A stretch of DNA of 64,000 nt from Arminella tubonensis (GTDB lineage Bacteria > Pseudomonadota > Alphaproteobacteria > Rhizobiales > Rhizobiaceae): the NCBI RefSeq assembly GCF_003240585.1, contig NZ_PCDP01000035.1, positions 496,001 to 560,000 of the forward strand, given 5' to 3'. A program made the position numbers and the translations under genes. The notes beneath the pieces are model-generated. The model was not told where the DNA came from. It made no database searches and saw only the letters and a list, made by a program, of their open reading frames with translations. Positions 53,736-62,753 of this stretch are shown here, in pieces (positions within the stretch are counted from its first letter, which is position 1; the number at the start of each line of letters is the position of its first letter).

Positions 53736-54419
53736 TCAGGACGGCTTCGACTCCGGCTCCGTGACGTGCAACAGGATGCCCAAGAGGGCGACCAGCGGCG
53801 GCAAGAGGAAGCAATTCATGCCGACCAGTACGAAGAGCAAGGCAGCGCCACCGCAGCCGAGCGCGAAGCAACCAACAGCAGTCGTCATGCGCCGGACCCG
53901 CGAGCGCCAGGCAGCCCTTGCCTCGACCGGCACGCCCAGCATCAGGTCGGCAAGGTCCAGCATGATCTGCGTCGTTGTCCCCGTCATCAGCGTCGATGGT
54001 GGTGAGCTGGCGAGATGAACGCGATGCACCGCATTCTGGATGGCCATGGCCGAAACCAGAACCATTCCGGTCAGAACCGCCTCCCGGCTGTTGCCGTTGA
54101 CGAAGGGTCCGAGCCGGATGGCCAGCACGGATGCCAACGCGAGCAACAGGAATTTGAGCCCGAGCAGCGTCCGCAACACCGGCAGGCTGCGCCGCGAAAG
54201 CACATGCGCCAGCAGCCTGGCGAGAATGACAACGACGCAAAATGTCGGAAGCGCAAGCAGCTTGGCCACCGCGCCTGAGGTCCCAAGCGCCATCGACGCG
54301 CCGAAGGTTACGAAGTTGCCGGTGACATGTGCCGTGAACAACCCCTGCAACGCCAGAAACCCTGCCGTATCCACATAGCCGCCGTTGAAGCTCAACAGGG
54401 TGGGCAGACTGACTTTCAT
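53736..54419 (-). CDS. DUF1275 (YoaK-like) membrane protein
   Basis: 227 aa with about six hydrophobic helices. The family's start is visible (LLSFNGGYVDTAGFLALQGL, then FTAHVTGNFVTFGASMA) as well as MAIQNAVHRVHLASSPPSTL and MTGTTTQIMLDLADL. DUF1275 proteins are inner-membrane proteins of unknown, possibly transport, function. There is no obvious link to its neighbours. Confidence 0.87.
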   Translation of the reverse strand: MKVSLPTLLSFNGGYVDTAGFLALQGLFTAHVTGNFVTFGASMALGTSGAVAKLLALPTFCVVVILARLLAHVLSRRSLPVLRTLLGLKFLLLALASVLAIRLGPFVNGNSREAVLTGMVLVSAMAIQNAVHRVHLASSPPSTLMTGTTTQIMLDLADLMLGVPVEARAAWRSRVRRMTTAVGCFALGCGGAALLFVLVGMNCFLLPPLVALLGILLHVTEPESKPS

Positions 54420-54485
54420 GGCAACCTCGCTGTGGTGGTATTTCCGCGTTAGCCGGCCCGGCCATTTAAGATGCGCGGGCCACGC

Positions 54486-55397
54486 CTACTTCGCCGATGT
54501 GTCGTGGATCTCGGCGATGTAGCCGCCGGGAAACTCGACGACCGCGGCGTTGCGACCGTCCGAAACATAGGGCTCGACAAGCACCTTTGCGCCGCTGGCT
54601 TTCGCCTTGTCGAGCGTGTCCTTCAAGCTCGCCGTCTCGTAGCCGGTTGTCTCGCGGCCGTAGGGAAAAGGAAGGTGGCCATCCGTCACGAGCACCGTCG
54701 TATTGCCGAAGACGGATTGAATGCGGATGCGACGAAAGACCTCGTTCGGCCGGCCGATCTCGATACCCGGCGCGTTTTTCTCGTCGGAAACAGCCCTGCC
54801 ATGTGAAAAGGCGAGGAAATCGTGAACGAAGGCAGCGGCCCGATCGGTGGACATGTAGACCCGGTTTTCCGGAACGGTCTCAAGCGCGGGATAATTCGGC
54901 GCCGTGGTATGCCAATAGAGCTGCATGTTCACGCCGCCCGGCCACTGGATGACGGCATCGCGCCCGATCGGATCCGGAAACGGCGCAACGATGACATCTG
55001 CGCCGGCAGCACGCGCTGCAGCGACCGCCTTGTCCATGTCGGTCACCAGATAACCGGTTCGCTCAAAACCGAAGGGATAGGGGATGGGCGTCGTGAAGCC
55101 GAACAGCGAAATCTTGCCGGCCGGCGTCTGTAGCAATTGCGACGTCGTGCTGCTTGGCGTCGGCGTCACCGTCGTCACCACCTGCTTGGTGCTCGTGCCG
55201 CCGAAGGTCGCGAGAAAGCTCGCAACGAAGGCATCGATGTCTTCAGGCGCGACATAGACATGCGTCGTATCATATTGCGAACCGACGCCGACATCAGGCG
55301 TAAGCGCCAGCGCAGGCCCTGCCTGCAGCAGTGGCAAAAAGACCGTGGCGACGATCGCCGAAGCAAGAAATCTCGCGTGTAAAGACCGCAAAGGCAT
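54486..55397 (-). CDS. Secreted glyoxalase/VOC-like two-domain protein
   Basis: 303 aa from the ATG at 55397, which opens a signal peptide (ARFLASAIVATVFLPLLQAG, cleavage near ALAL). Two similar halves follow (around DTTHVYVAPEDIDAFVASFL and ENRVYMSTDRAAAFVHDFLA). Each ends with a matching strand (DAVIQWPGGVNMQLYWHT and NAAVVEFPGGYIAEIHDTS), the pattern of the vicinal-oxygen-chelate fold. The substrate is not known. Export to the periplasm is unusual for this family. Confidence 0.78.
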   Translation of the reverse strand: MPLRSLHARFLASAIVATVFLPLLQAGPALALTPDVGVGSQYDTTHVYVAPEDIDAFVASFLATFGGTSTKQVVTTVTPTPSSTTSQLLQTPAGKISLFGFTTPIPYPFGFERTGYLVTDMDKAVAAARAAGADVIVAPFPDPIGRDAVIQWPGGVNMQLYWHTTAPNYPALETVPENRVYMSTDRAAAFVHDFLAFSHGRAVSDEKNAPGIEIGRPNEVFRRIRIQSVFGNTTVLVTDGHLPFPYGRETTGYETASLKDTLDKAKASGAKVLVEPYVSDGRNAAVVEFPGGYIAEIHDTSAK

Positions 55398-55433
55398 CCG
55401 CAATCCCAATACTGAAAGAGCCGATCGCGAGGA

Positions 55434-57146
55434 TTAGAACAGGAAATAACGCTGCGCCATCGGCAGCACTGTCGCCGGTTCGCAGGTCAGCAGCTCGCCA
55501 TCTGCTCGCACCTCGTATGTCTCCGGATCGACCTCGATATGCGGTGTCAAACTATTGTGCACCATAGATGCCTTGGAAATCCCGCCACGGGTATTCTTGA
55601 CGGCGACGAGGTCCTTGGCGACGCCAAGCCTGCCCTTGAGGCCGCCGTCGAGCGATGCCTGGGAAACGAAGGTGATCGAGGAATTCGTCAGGCTCTTACC
55701 GTATGCCGCAAACATCGGGCGGTAATGCACCGGCTGCGGTGTCGGGATCGAGGCGTTCGGGTCGCCCATCGGCGCTGCCGCGATCGAACCGCCGAGCAGG
55801 ATCATATCGGGCTTGACGCCGAAGAAGGCCGGGCTCCAGAGCACGAGATCGGCGCGCTTGCCGACTTCGACCGAGCCGATTTCATGGCTGAGGCCATGGG
55901 CGATCGCCGGGTTGATGGTGTATTTCGCGATATAGCGCTTGACGCGGAAATTATCGTTCTCGCCCTTTTCTTCCTTCAGGCGGCCGCGCTGGCGCTTCAT
56001 CTTGTCGGCCGTCTGCCAGGTGCGAATGGCGACCTCCCCGACGCGGCCCATCGCCTGGCTGTCCGACGAGATGATCGAGAAGGCGCCGATGTCATGGAGG
56101 ATGTCCTCGGCCGCGATCGTTTCCTTGCGAATGCGGCTCTCGGCAAAGGCGATATCCTCAGGGATCGACGACGAAAGGTGATGGCAGACCATCAGCATGT
56201 CGAGATGCTCGGCGATGGTATTGACCGTGTAGGGCCGGGTCGGATTGGTCGACGACGGAATGACGTTCGACTGGCCGCAGATCTTGATGATGTCGGGCGC
56301 GTGTCCGCCGCCGGCACCTTCCGTGTGGAAAGCGTGGATCGTGCGGCCCCTGATGGCCCCGATCGTGTCTTCGACGAAACCGCTCTCGTTCAGCGTATCG
56401 GTGTGGATCATCACCTGGACGTCGTACTGGTCGGCAACCGTCAGGCAGCAGTCGATAGCAGCCGGCGTCGTGCCCCAGTCCTCATGCAGCTTCAGCGAAG
56501 TGGCCCCGGCAAGCACCATCTCCTCAAGTGCGCCCGGAAGCGAGGCATTACCCTTGCCGGCAAAAGCAAGGTTCATCGGGAATGCATCGGCCGCCTCGAT
56601 CATCCGCGCCAGATGCCACGGCCCCGGCGTGCAGGTGGTCGCAAGCGTGCCGTGCGCCGGCCCCGTACCGCCGCCGAGCATCGTCGTGAGCCCGCTCATC
56701 AGCGCTTCCTCGATCTGCTGCGGGCAGATGAAGTGGATGTGGCTGTCCATGCCGCCGGCTGTAACGATCTTGCCCTCGGCCGCGATCGCCTCGGTCCCTG
56801 GGCCGACGATGATGTTGACACCAGGCTGCGTATCGGGATTTCCAGCCTTGCCAATGGCGACGATGCGTCCGTCCTTCAGCCCGATATCGGCCTTGACGAT
56901 CCCCCAGGTGTCGACAATCAGCGCGTTGGTGATGACGGTATCGACGGCGCCGTTCGCCCGCGTCACCTGGCTCTGCCCCATGCCGTCGCGAATGACCTTG
57001 CCTCCGCCGAACTTCACTTCCTCGCCATAAACAGTGAAATCCTTCTCGACCTCGATGAACAGCTCGGTATCGGCAAGCCGCACCTTGTCGCCGGTCGTCG
57101 GCCCGAACATGTTGGCATAAGCGGCGCGGGAGATCTTGTAGGGCAT
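55434..57146 (-). CDS. ureC: Urease alpha subunit UreC
   Basis: 570 aa, full length. Nickel ligands are present: His136 and His138 (DSHIHFI), carbamylated Lys219 ([12 protein letters not shown]), His248, His274 ([12 protein letters not shown]) and Asp362. His322 of the mobile flap lies in [12 protein letters not shown]. These correspond to Klebsiella numbering plus two. It hydrolyses urea to ammonia and carbamate in complex with UreA and UreB. It follows a sialyltransferase-like gene by only 3 bases. Confidence 0.97.
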   Translation of the reverse strand: MPYKISRAAYANMFGPTTGDKVRLADTELFIEVEKDFTVYGEEVKFGGGKVIRDGMGQSQVTRANGAVDTVITNALIVDTWGIVKADIGLKDGRIVAIGKAGNPDTQPGVNIIVGPGTEAIAAEGKIVTAGGMDSHIHFICPQQIEEALMSGLTTMLGGGTGPAHGTLATTCTPGPWHLARMIEAADAFPMNLAFAGKGNASLPGALEEMVLAGATSLKLHEDWGTTPAAIDCCLTVADQYDVQVMIHTDTLNESGFVEDTIGAIRGRTIHAFHTEGAGGGHAPDIIKICGQSNVIPSSTNPTRPYTVNTIAEHLDMLMVCHHLSSSIPEDIAFAESRIRKETIAAEDILHDIGAFSIISSDSQAMGRVGEVAIRTWQTADKMKRQRGRLKEEKGENDNFRVKRYIAKYTINPAIAHGLSHEIGSVEVGKRADLVLWSPAFFGVKPDMILLGGSIAAAPMGDPNASIPTPQPVHYRPMFAAYGKSLTNSSITFVSQASLDGGLKGRLGVAKDLVAVKNTRGGISKASMVHNSLTPHIEVDPETYEVRADGELLTCEPATVLPMAQRYFLF

Positions 57147-57149
57147 TGA

Positions 57150-57800
57150 TCAGGCTCCTTGGGAGGAAGAAGAAAAAGAGAAATCGCCGGGGCTGAAACG
57201 CCTCAATCGCCCGGCGGAAATATAGGATTCAACGAGCCGCCTTTCCGCCGCGAAGGGGTGACCGTCCCAACCGACGTGTCCGAAGCCGGCGATGACGATG
57301 TGGTCGTCCGGATGGCTGGCGAGGATTTCGGCGATGACGATCATGCCACTGCTGGGGACGACATAGGGCTCGGGATCGTGGATTTTCAGCGCTTCATCAA
57401 CGGATTTGTGGACTGCTGCATCGATGACCACATGCCGCTTTCCGGTCTCCATCGCAAACGCCGAGAATCCATCGGTATAATCATCGCAGAAATCATCGAG
57501 TTCGGGGTGCGACAAGGCCAGCGGCGCGCGCAACGCCGCAAACTTCCGGGGATCACGGACGCTCCAGATTTCAGTTGCGGCCCTTACGGCCTCCTTGTTT
57601 CGCCATTCCAAGGAGGTTATCATTGATTTCGCCGGTCGGCCGGTATTGCAGACCGCAACGACATCGGTGCGGCGACCGCCGGAGCCGAAGGAACCGCACT
57701 CGTTGAAACGCACGACGAGATCGGCAGCGTCGATCATATCGGACGCTCCTGCCGCGATCTCACCGTTGCCAACGATCATGATTGTCCGTCGTCCTTCCAT
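57150..57800 (-). CDS. Sialyltransferase-like (GT29-fold) protein of the urease operon
   Basis: 216 aa. The N terminus IMIVGNGEIAAGASDMIDAA, then LVVRFNECGSFGSGGRRTDV and VAVCNTG, follows the donor-binding motif pattern seen in GT29/GT42-like sialyltransferases (VGN...D.V.RFN...G..TD). The second half has VVPSSGMIVIAEILASHPDD and HIVIAGFGHVGWDGHPFAAE, again similar to their second motif. Such genes are often labelled urease operon accessory proteins in rhizobia. What it acts on is unknown. It starts 7 bases after the next gene upstream ends. Confidence 0.7.
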   Translation of the reverse strand: MEGRRTIMIVGNGEIAAGASDMIDAADLVVRFNECGSFGSGGRRTDVVAVCNTGRPAKSMITSLEWRNKEAVRAATEIWSVRDPRKFAALRAPLALSHPELDDFCDDYTDGFSAFAMETGKRHVVIDAAVHKSVDEALKIHDPEPYVVPSSGMIVIAEILASHPDDHIVIAGFGHVGWDGHPFAAERRLVESYISAGRLRRFSPGDFSFSSSSQGA

Positions 57801-57807
57801 CTGGCGC

Positions 57808-58230
57808 TCAGTTCCCCTGCCCGTCGGCCAGTTGCTTCAGTTCGTTGGTCCTCGCACGCGTCAAGGTCGCCTTGCAGCCTGACACCAGCATCGGCTCCAT
57901 CGATCCGCCCCGCGCCTGGAAGCCTTCAGCCTCGCACTCGCCGTCGCGGTAGTCGATCCAGGCGCGCTGGCCGGCCAGCAGCGCCTTCTCGGCGCCTTTC
58001 AGGTTCGAATCCAGCCCTTTGTCAATCTCCAGCATCGCGGCTCGCGTCTTCTTGTATTGAGCATTGAGCTCGGCATCGGCCGCCTGGTAATCCTTGTCGG
58101 CGCAGCTGTTCATATCCATCTGCGTCGTCGCGTTGCTGCAGTCGGCAGCCGCACTATCCTCGGCATGGGCTCCGCCGCATGCCAGAAAAACAGCCATCGA
58201 CGCCCCAGCCAGAAGCCACCTCAAACGCAT
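57808..58230 (-). CDS. DUF1311/LprI-like secreted protein
   Basis: 140 aa with a signal peptide (WLLAGASMAVFLACGGAHA, cleavage near AHAED). The LprI-type pattern follows: CSNATTQMDMNSCADKDYQA, ADAELNAQYKKTRAAM, AEKALLAGQRAWIDYRDGEC and a final GCKATLTRARTNELKQL. Four cysteines would form two disulfides. Relatives include lysozyme inhibitors. It sits between ureB and the sialyltransferase-like gene in the same direction. Confidence 0.87.
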   Translation of the reverse strand: MRLRWLLAGASMAVFLACGGAHAEDSAAADCSNATTQMDMNSCADKDYQAADAELNAQYKKTRAAMLEIDKGLDSNLKGAEKALLAGQRAWIDYRDGECEAEGFQARGGSMEPMLVSGCKATLTRARTNELKQLADGQGN

Positions 58231-58269
58231 GCAAGTTCCCTCCGCCCGATATCAGGTCCCTGAAATTGC

Positions 58270-58575
58270 TCAGAGCTTGCCCATGACCTGTTGGCGGAAG
58301 CCGTAGACCTCACGCTTGCCGGAAAGCGGGATCAGCGACACCGAACGCGTCTGGCCCGGCTCGAAGCGCACTGCGGTGCCGGCTGGAATATCAAGCCGCA
58401 TGCCCTGCGCCTTTTCACGATCGAACGACAGCCCGCCATTGGTCTCGGCAAAATGATAGTGACTGCCCACCTGCACCGGTCGGTCACCGGTGTTCGATAC
58501 ATCGAGCGACACCGTCGGCGCGCCGGAATTCAGTTCGATATCGCCGCTCGCGGCAATGACTTCACCTGGGATCAT
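58270..58575 (-). CDS. ureB: Urease beta subunit UreB
   Basis: 101 aa, normal length for a separate beta subunit. Family blocks: [40 protein letters not shown] (read as [20 protein letters not shown]), [20 protein letters not shown] and [14 protein letters not shown]. It lies 26 bases after ureA. Confidence 0.96.
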   Translation of the reverse strand: MIPGEVIAASGDIELNSGAPTVSLDVSNTGDRPVQVGSHYHFAETNGGLSFDREKAQGMRLDIPAGTAVRFEPGQTRSVSLIPLSGKREVYGFRQQVMGKL

Positions 58576-58601
58576 CGTCGATCTCCCTGTCCTGTTGGGC
58601 T

Positions 58602-58904
58602 TTAGCGGATCGGTTCATGCACGGTGACAAGCTTCGTTCCATCCGGGAACGTCGCTTCGACCTGCACGTCGTGGATCATCTCGGCGATGCCTTCCATCAC
58701 CTGGTCACGGCTGATGACATGCGCACCCGCCGACATCAGATCGGCAACCGAGCGGCCGTCGCGCGCGCCCTCGACGACATAGTCGCTGATCAGCGCTATC
58801 GCCTCGGGGTAGTTCAGCTTGACGCCGCGCTCCAGCCGCCGCCGCGCCACCATCGCCGCCATGGAAATCAACAGCTTGTCTTTTTCTCTCGGAGTGAGGT
58901 TCAT
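58602..58904 (-). CDS. ureA: Urease gamma subunit UreA
   Basis: 100 aa from the ATG at 58904, which begins the standard [20 protein letters not shown]; the open frame runs on to 59084. Other blocks are [20 protein letters not shown] and [26 protein letters not shown]-like purine sequence lies in the coding strand nearby; a 56-base gap separates it from ureD. Confidence 0.96.
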   Translation of the reverse strand: MNLTPREKDKLLISMAAMVARRRLERGVKLNYPEAIALISDYVVEGARDGRSVADLMSAGAHVISRDQVMEGIAEMIHDVQVEATFPDGTKLVTVHEPIR

Positions 58905-58960
58905 CGTCTGCCTATGTGTTTGACCTAATTTCAGTTGGCATGATCTTGTCCGATAATGCG

Positions 58961-59782
58961 CTAGAGATTCCAGACTTTCGGCACTGGCGAACCATTGCGC
59001 AAGGCCGAAATGACCGGGATCAGTATTTTTCGAAGCGCGAATCCGTCGGCTGCCGCAAGCCGCACCACGAGCTTGTCCCGCCACTGGCTGACCCCGCCCA
59101 TGTGCCCATCGAGCAGCGGCCGGACCTTCCCCAGATACCGCTCCGCAGATGGCCCGGCATAGAGCACCGTGACAAAAGCAACCTGCCCCCCGAGCACCGC
59201 ATTCCTCGCTGTCAGTTTCGCCACGTCCCCCTCGAGCCGCAGGTCCTCCGCATGGATCAACCGCCCTGCCCGACGAATGCGCCAGCGGTCGCGGAAAAGC
59301 CCGGTGACCATTGCCTCGCCCATCGCCTTGCGCCCGAGCAGGATCGCTTCGACAGCCAGAAACTCGGCTGTCTCGTCCAGGTCGACATCAAGCGTCCTTG
59401 CCAGCGAGGCGCGATCGAAAAGGATGGTCTCCTGTGGCAGCCAGTCAACCCGTGCCCCTGCCCCGACCTTGATTGTCGTCGAAACCTGCGCCGTTCCGGC
59501 CGAAGCCTTGTAGATCTTCTCGCAGGCCTGCGTAGTCAGGTCGATCCGCGTGGCTGGTGCTGCAACGAAGCTCCAGTCCATGCGGTCGCCGCCGGTCAGC
59601 CCGCCGGCGGTGTTGATGATCACCGCCTCCATGGAATTGTCGAACGTATCGGGAAGCCGGATTTTCGCCGCGCCCTCCTGGAAAAACTCGGCAAGACGCG
59701 TCCGCCCGTCGAGCGCCTTGGCGGCCAGATGACCGCGCCCCTGCGCCCGCTGCGGTCTGGTGCTCGCCGCTGCAATCATCAT
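58961..59782 (-). CDS. ureD: Urease accessory protein UreD
   Basis: About 273 aa. Blocks shared with UreD/Ure[61 protein letters not shown] and [20 protein letters not shown]. It scaffolds UreF and UreG on the apo-enzyme. Met at 59782 (or the next codon, 59779) is chosen; the frame is open to 59821. It is the first ure gene in the direction of transcription. Confidence 0.93.
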   Translation of the reverse strand: MMIAAASTRPQRAQGRGHLAAKALDGRTRLAEFFQEGAAKIRLPDTFDNSMEAVIINTAGGLTGGDRMDWSFVAAPATRIDLTTQACEKIYKASAGTAQVSTTIKVGAGARVDWLPQETILFDRASLARTLDVDLDETAEFLAVEAILLGRKAMGEAMVTGLFRDRWRIRRAGRLIHAEDLRLEGDVAKLTARNAVLGGQVAFVTVLYAGPSAERYLGKVRPLLDGHMGGVSQWRDKLVVRLAAADGFALRKILIPVISALRNGSPVPKVWNL

Positions 59783-59955
59783 TCTGCCGTCCCGCTCCCT
59801 TGTTCGCTCCGCGCCATTCAAACCGCCAAGCGATTGAAAGCAAGCAATTTATGTGCCTTTCGCAGCAGTTGAGCCGACGACGGGTGTCGAGCCCTCCGCG
59901 GCCCACCATAGACATTCGACATTGCCTGATTTTTCGCCAGAAGCTCAGAGATCGA

Positions 59956-60651
59956 TCAGACGGTCAGGTGCCGCCGCGCTTCTGGCGTATCGAGCGTTTC
60001 CGCCAACCCTTCATGCACGATTTCACCGCGGTCCATGATGTAGACGTAGTCGGCTAGCTCGCGGCAGAAATCGAGATACTGCTCGACCAGCAGGATCGCC
60101 ATCCCGGTCGAGTCCCGGAGGTACTGGATTGCCCGGCCGATATCCTTGATGATCGACGGCTGGATGCCCTCCGTCGGCTCGTCGAGCACAAGGATCTTCG
60201 GCCGCGTTACCAGCGCCCGCCCGATCGCCAGCTGCTGCTGCTGTCCGCCGGAGAGGTCGCCGCCACGCCGCGACAACATCGAATTCAGCACGGGAAACAG
60301 GCTGAACACGTCATCGGGAACAAACCGGTCCTTGCGAGGAATAGGAGCAAAACCGGTCTCGAGGTTCTCCTTCACTGTCAGCAACGGAAATATCTCGCGC
60401 CCTTGCGGCACGTAGCCAATCCCTTGCTTCGCCCGGGCAAAAGGCGCCAGTCCATTCAGCTTCACATTGTTGAAGCTGATATTGCCGGCGCTGAGCGCAT
60501 GCTGGCCGGTAACGGCCCTGAGCAGCGAACTCTTGCCAACGCCGTTACGCCCGAGCACGCAGGTGATCTTGCCCATCTCCGCCTTGAGCGAGACGCCGCG
60601 CAAAGCCTGGGCCGCGCCATAGTGAAGATTTGCGTTTTCGACGGTCAGCAT
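59956..60651 (-). CDS. urtE: Urea ABC transporter ATP-binding protein UrtE
   Basis: 231 aa from the ATG at 60651. Walker A GRNGVGKSSLLR, signature LSGGQQQQLAIGRAL, Walker B ILVLDEPTEGIQPSIIKDIG. The TEGIQPSI segment is typical of UrtE/LivF proteins. It is the last urt gene, 140-175 bases upstream of ureD. A family B repeat separates it from urtD. Confidence 0.93.
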   Translation of the reverse strand: MLTVENANLHYGAAQALRGVSLKAEMGKITCVLGRNGVGKSSLLRAVTGQHALSAGNISFNNVKLNGLAPFARAKQGIGYVPQGREIFPLLTVKENLETGFAPIPRKDRFVPDDVFSLFPVLNSMLSRRGGDLSGGQQQQLAIGRALVTRPKILVLDEPTEGIQPSIIKDIGRAIQYLRDSTGMAILLVEQYLDFCRELADYVYIMDRGEIVHEGLAETLDTPEARRHLTV

Positions 60652-60683
60652 GATGCGGCATCCCATGTTTTCTTGGCTAGCTT

Positions 60684-60804
60684 ACCCCCCTCTGTCGGCC
60701 CGGCCGACATCTCCCCCACAAGGGGGGAGATCAATGTGCAGCAACCCTCGGCTCCAGCAATCTCCCCCCTTGTGGGGGAGATGCCCGACAGGGCAGAGGG
60801 GGGT
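60684..60804. repeat. Intergenic palindromic repeat, family B copy 2
   Basis: 121 bases, same length and outer/inner arms as 37171-37291 (ACCCCCCTCTGTC ... GGCAGAGGGGGGT); the central 30 bases differ. It lies in the gap between urtD and urtE in a single transport operon. Confidence 0.85.
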
Positions 60805-60832
60805 GTCCGCCTCAAACTCGAAACCATCGCTA

Positions 60833-61588
60833 TCACCGCCCCAGATAATTCTCGATCACCTTCGGATCGCTGCTGACGAAATCTATCGAACCCTCGGCCA
60901 GCACCGAGCCTTCCGCGAGACATGTCACCTTGACCCCGAGATCGCGGATGAAGCCCATGTCGTGTTCGACCACCACGACGGACCGGGTCTTGGCAATTTC
61001 CTTGAGCAACAAAGCCGTCTCCGCGGTCTCCGCGTCGGTCATGCCGGCAACCGGCTCGTCGACCAGCAACAGCTTCGGTTCCTGCGCCAGAAGCATGCCG
61101 ATCTCCAGCCACTGCTTCTGGCCGTGCGAAAGATTGGCGGCGAGCTCGTCGCGGCGATGATGCAGGCGCACCGTGTCGAGAATCTCATAGATGCGCTCTC
61201 GGTCGACCTTCGTCAGCCGATAAAATAGCGTGGAGAACACGCCTCGGCTGCGATTGAGCGCCAGTTCCAGATTGTCCCAGACCGTATGGCTCTCGAACAC
61301 TGTCGGCTTCTGGAACTTGCGGCCGATGCCGAGAAGCGCGATGTCGGCCTCGTCCTTCTTGGTCAGGTCGATCTGTCCGTTGAAGAACACCTCCCCCGAG
61401 TCAGGCCGCGTCTTACCGGTGATAATATCCATCATCGTCGTCTTGCCGGCGCCGTTCGGGCCGATAATGGCCCGGAGTTCGCCGGGCTCGATGACGATGG
61501 AAAGAGAATTCAATGCCTTGAAACCGTCAAAGGAAACCGAGACGTTGTTGAGGTAGAGCATGCTGGTTGGCTTGCCGTCAGGGATCAT
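60833..61588 (-). CDS. urtD: Urea ABC transporter ATP-binding protein UrtD
   Basis: 251 aa from the ATG at 61588, 4 bases after urtC; an internal Met (MLYLNNVSV) is also possible. Walker A is GPNGAGKTTMMD, the signature is the UrtD-specific LSHGQKQWLEIGMLL, and Walker B is KLLLVDEPVAGMTDAETAET. SHGQKQWLEIGM distinguishes it from branched-chain amino acid LivG. Confidence 0.94.
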   Translation of the reverse strand: MIPDGKPTSMLYLNNVSVSFDGFKALNSLSIVIEPGELRAIIGPNGAGKTTMMDIITGKTRPDSGEVFFNGQIDLTKKDEADIALLGIGRKFQKPTVFESHTVWDNLELALNRSRGVFSTLFYRLTKVDRERIYEILDTVRLHHRRDELAANLSHGQKQWLEIGMLLAQEPKLLLVDEPVAGMTDAETAETALLLKEIAKTRSVVVVEHDMGFIRDLGVKVTCLAEGSVLAEGSIDFVSSDPKVIENYLGR

Positions 61589-61592
61589 GATC

Positions 61593-62753
61593 TCACTCCG
61601 CAGCCTGAACTTCGTTGTCGGTCTTCCCGGCTTCAGCATCGGCCGAAACCTTGCGCCCCCAACGGCCGCTCGTGCCGTAGTGCGCGATCGTGCCGACGAC
61701 GCCCCGAGGCAGGAACAGCGTCACGGCGACAAACAGCCCACCGAGCGTGAACAGCCAGACCTCTGGGAACAGCCCCGTGAAGATGGTCTTGCCACCATTG
61801 ACGAGGATCGCCCCGATGATCGGCCCGATCAAAGTCGCCCGGCCGCCGACCGCGGTCCAGATGACCACTTCGATGGAGTTTGCCGGCGCAAATTCACCGG
61901 GATTGATGATGCCCACCTGCGGCACGTAGAGCGCCCCGGCAACGCCTGCCATCATCGCCGAAACGACGAAGGTGAAAAGCTTGACGTGCTCGACGCGGTA
62001 GCCGAGGAAGCGCGTCCGGCTTTCAGCATCGCGCACCCCGACCAGAACCTTGCCGAATTTCGAGCGGACGATGGCGGACGAGAGCAGGAGCGCAAAGGCG
62101 AGGATGATCGCCGTCAGTGCAAACAGCGCGGCGCGGGTGCCGTCGGCCTGGATGTTGTAACCGAGGATATCCTTGAAATCGGTGAGCCCGTTATTGCCGC
62201 CAAAGCCCATGTCGTTGCGGAAGAAGGCGAGCAGCAGCGCATAGGTCATCGCCTGGGTGATGATCGACAGATAGACGCCGTTGACGCGGGATCGGAAAGC
62301 GAACCAGCCGAACACATAGGCGAGCAATCCCGGCACCAGCAGCACCATCAGCGCTGCGAACCAGAAATGATCGAACCCGTACCAGAACCACGGCAGCGCC
62401 TTGTAGTTCAGAAACACCATGAAGTCGGGCAAAATGGGATTGCCATAGCTGCCGCGCGCGCCGATCTGGCGCATCAGGTACATCCCCATGGCATAGCCGC
62501 CGAGCGCAAAGAATGCACCATGCCCGAGCGACAGGATACCGCAGAAGCCCCAGACGAGGTCCAGCGCCAGTGCCAGCAGGGCATAGGTCAGATACTTCCC
62601 GAACAGCGACATGACATAGGTCGGGACGTGCAACACGCTGTCCGGGCTCGTCAGGAGATTGGACGCCGGGATAAGGATGGCCAGAGCCAGCAATATGGCG
62701 ATGGCGACGATGATCTTGCGGTCGAGCGACCGGAGCAGGAAGGCCGTTATCAT
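61593..62753 (-). CDS. urtC: Urea ABC transporter permease UrtC
   Basis: 386 aa with about ten hydrophobic helices. LivM-like signatures: LVWGFCGILSLGHGAFFALG, GGNNGLTDFKDILGYNI and GAILVNGGKTIFTGLFPEVW. It overlaps urtB by 4 bases (ATGA). It forms the inner-membrane channel with UrtB. Confidence 0.94.
   Translation of the reverse strand: MITAFLLRSLDRKIIVAIAILLALAILIPASNLLTSPDSVLHVPTYVMSLFGKYLTYALLALALDLVWGFCGILSLGHGAFFALGGYAMGMYLMRQIGARGSYGNPILPDFMVFLNYKALPWFWYGFDHFWFAALMVLLVPGLLAYVFGWFAFRSRVNGVYLSIITQAMTYALLLAFFRNDMGFGGNNGLTDFKDILGYNIQADGTRAALFALTAIILAFALLLSSAIVRSKFGKVLVGVRDAESRTRFLGYRVEHVKLFTFVVSAMMAGVAGALYVPQVGIINPGEFAPANSIEVVIWTAVGGRATLIGPIIGAILVNGGKTIFTGLFPEVWLFTLGGLFVAVTLFLPRGVVGTIAHYGTSGRWGRKVSADAEAGKTDNEVQAAE

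Noticed and set aside
55539..57149. 536-codon open frame on the plus strand opposite ureC
   Set aside because: It is the exact antisense of a well-conserved ureC with all nickel ligands. Long antisense frames arise from strong GC3 bias; the translation has no recognisable motif and no ribosome site.
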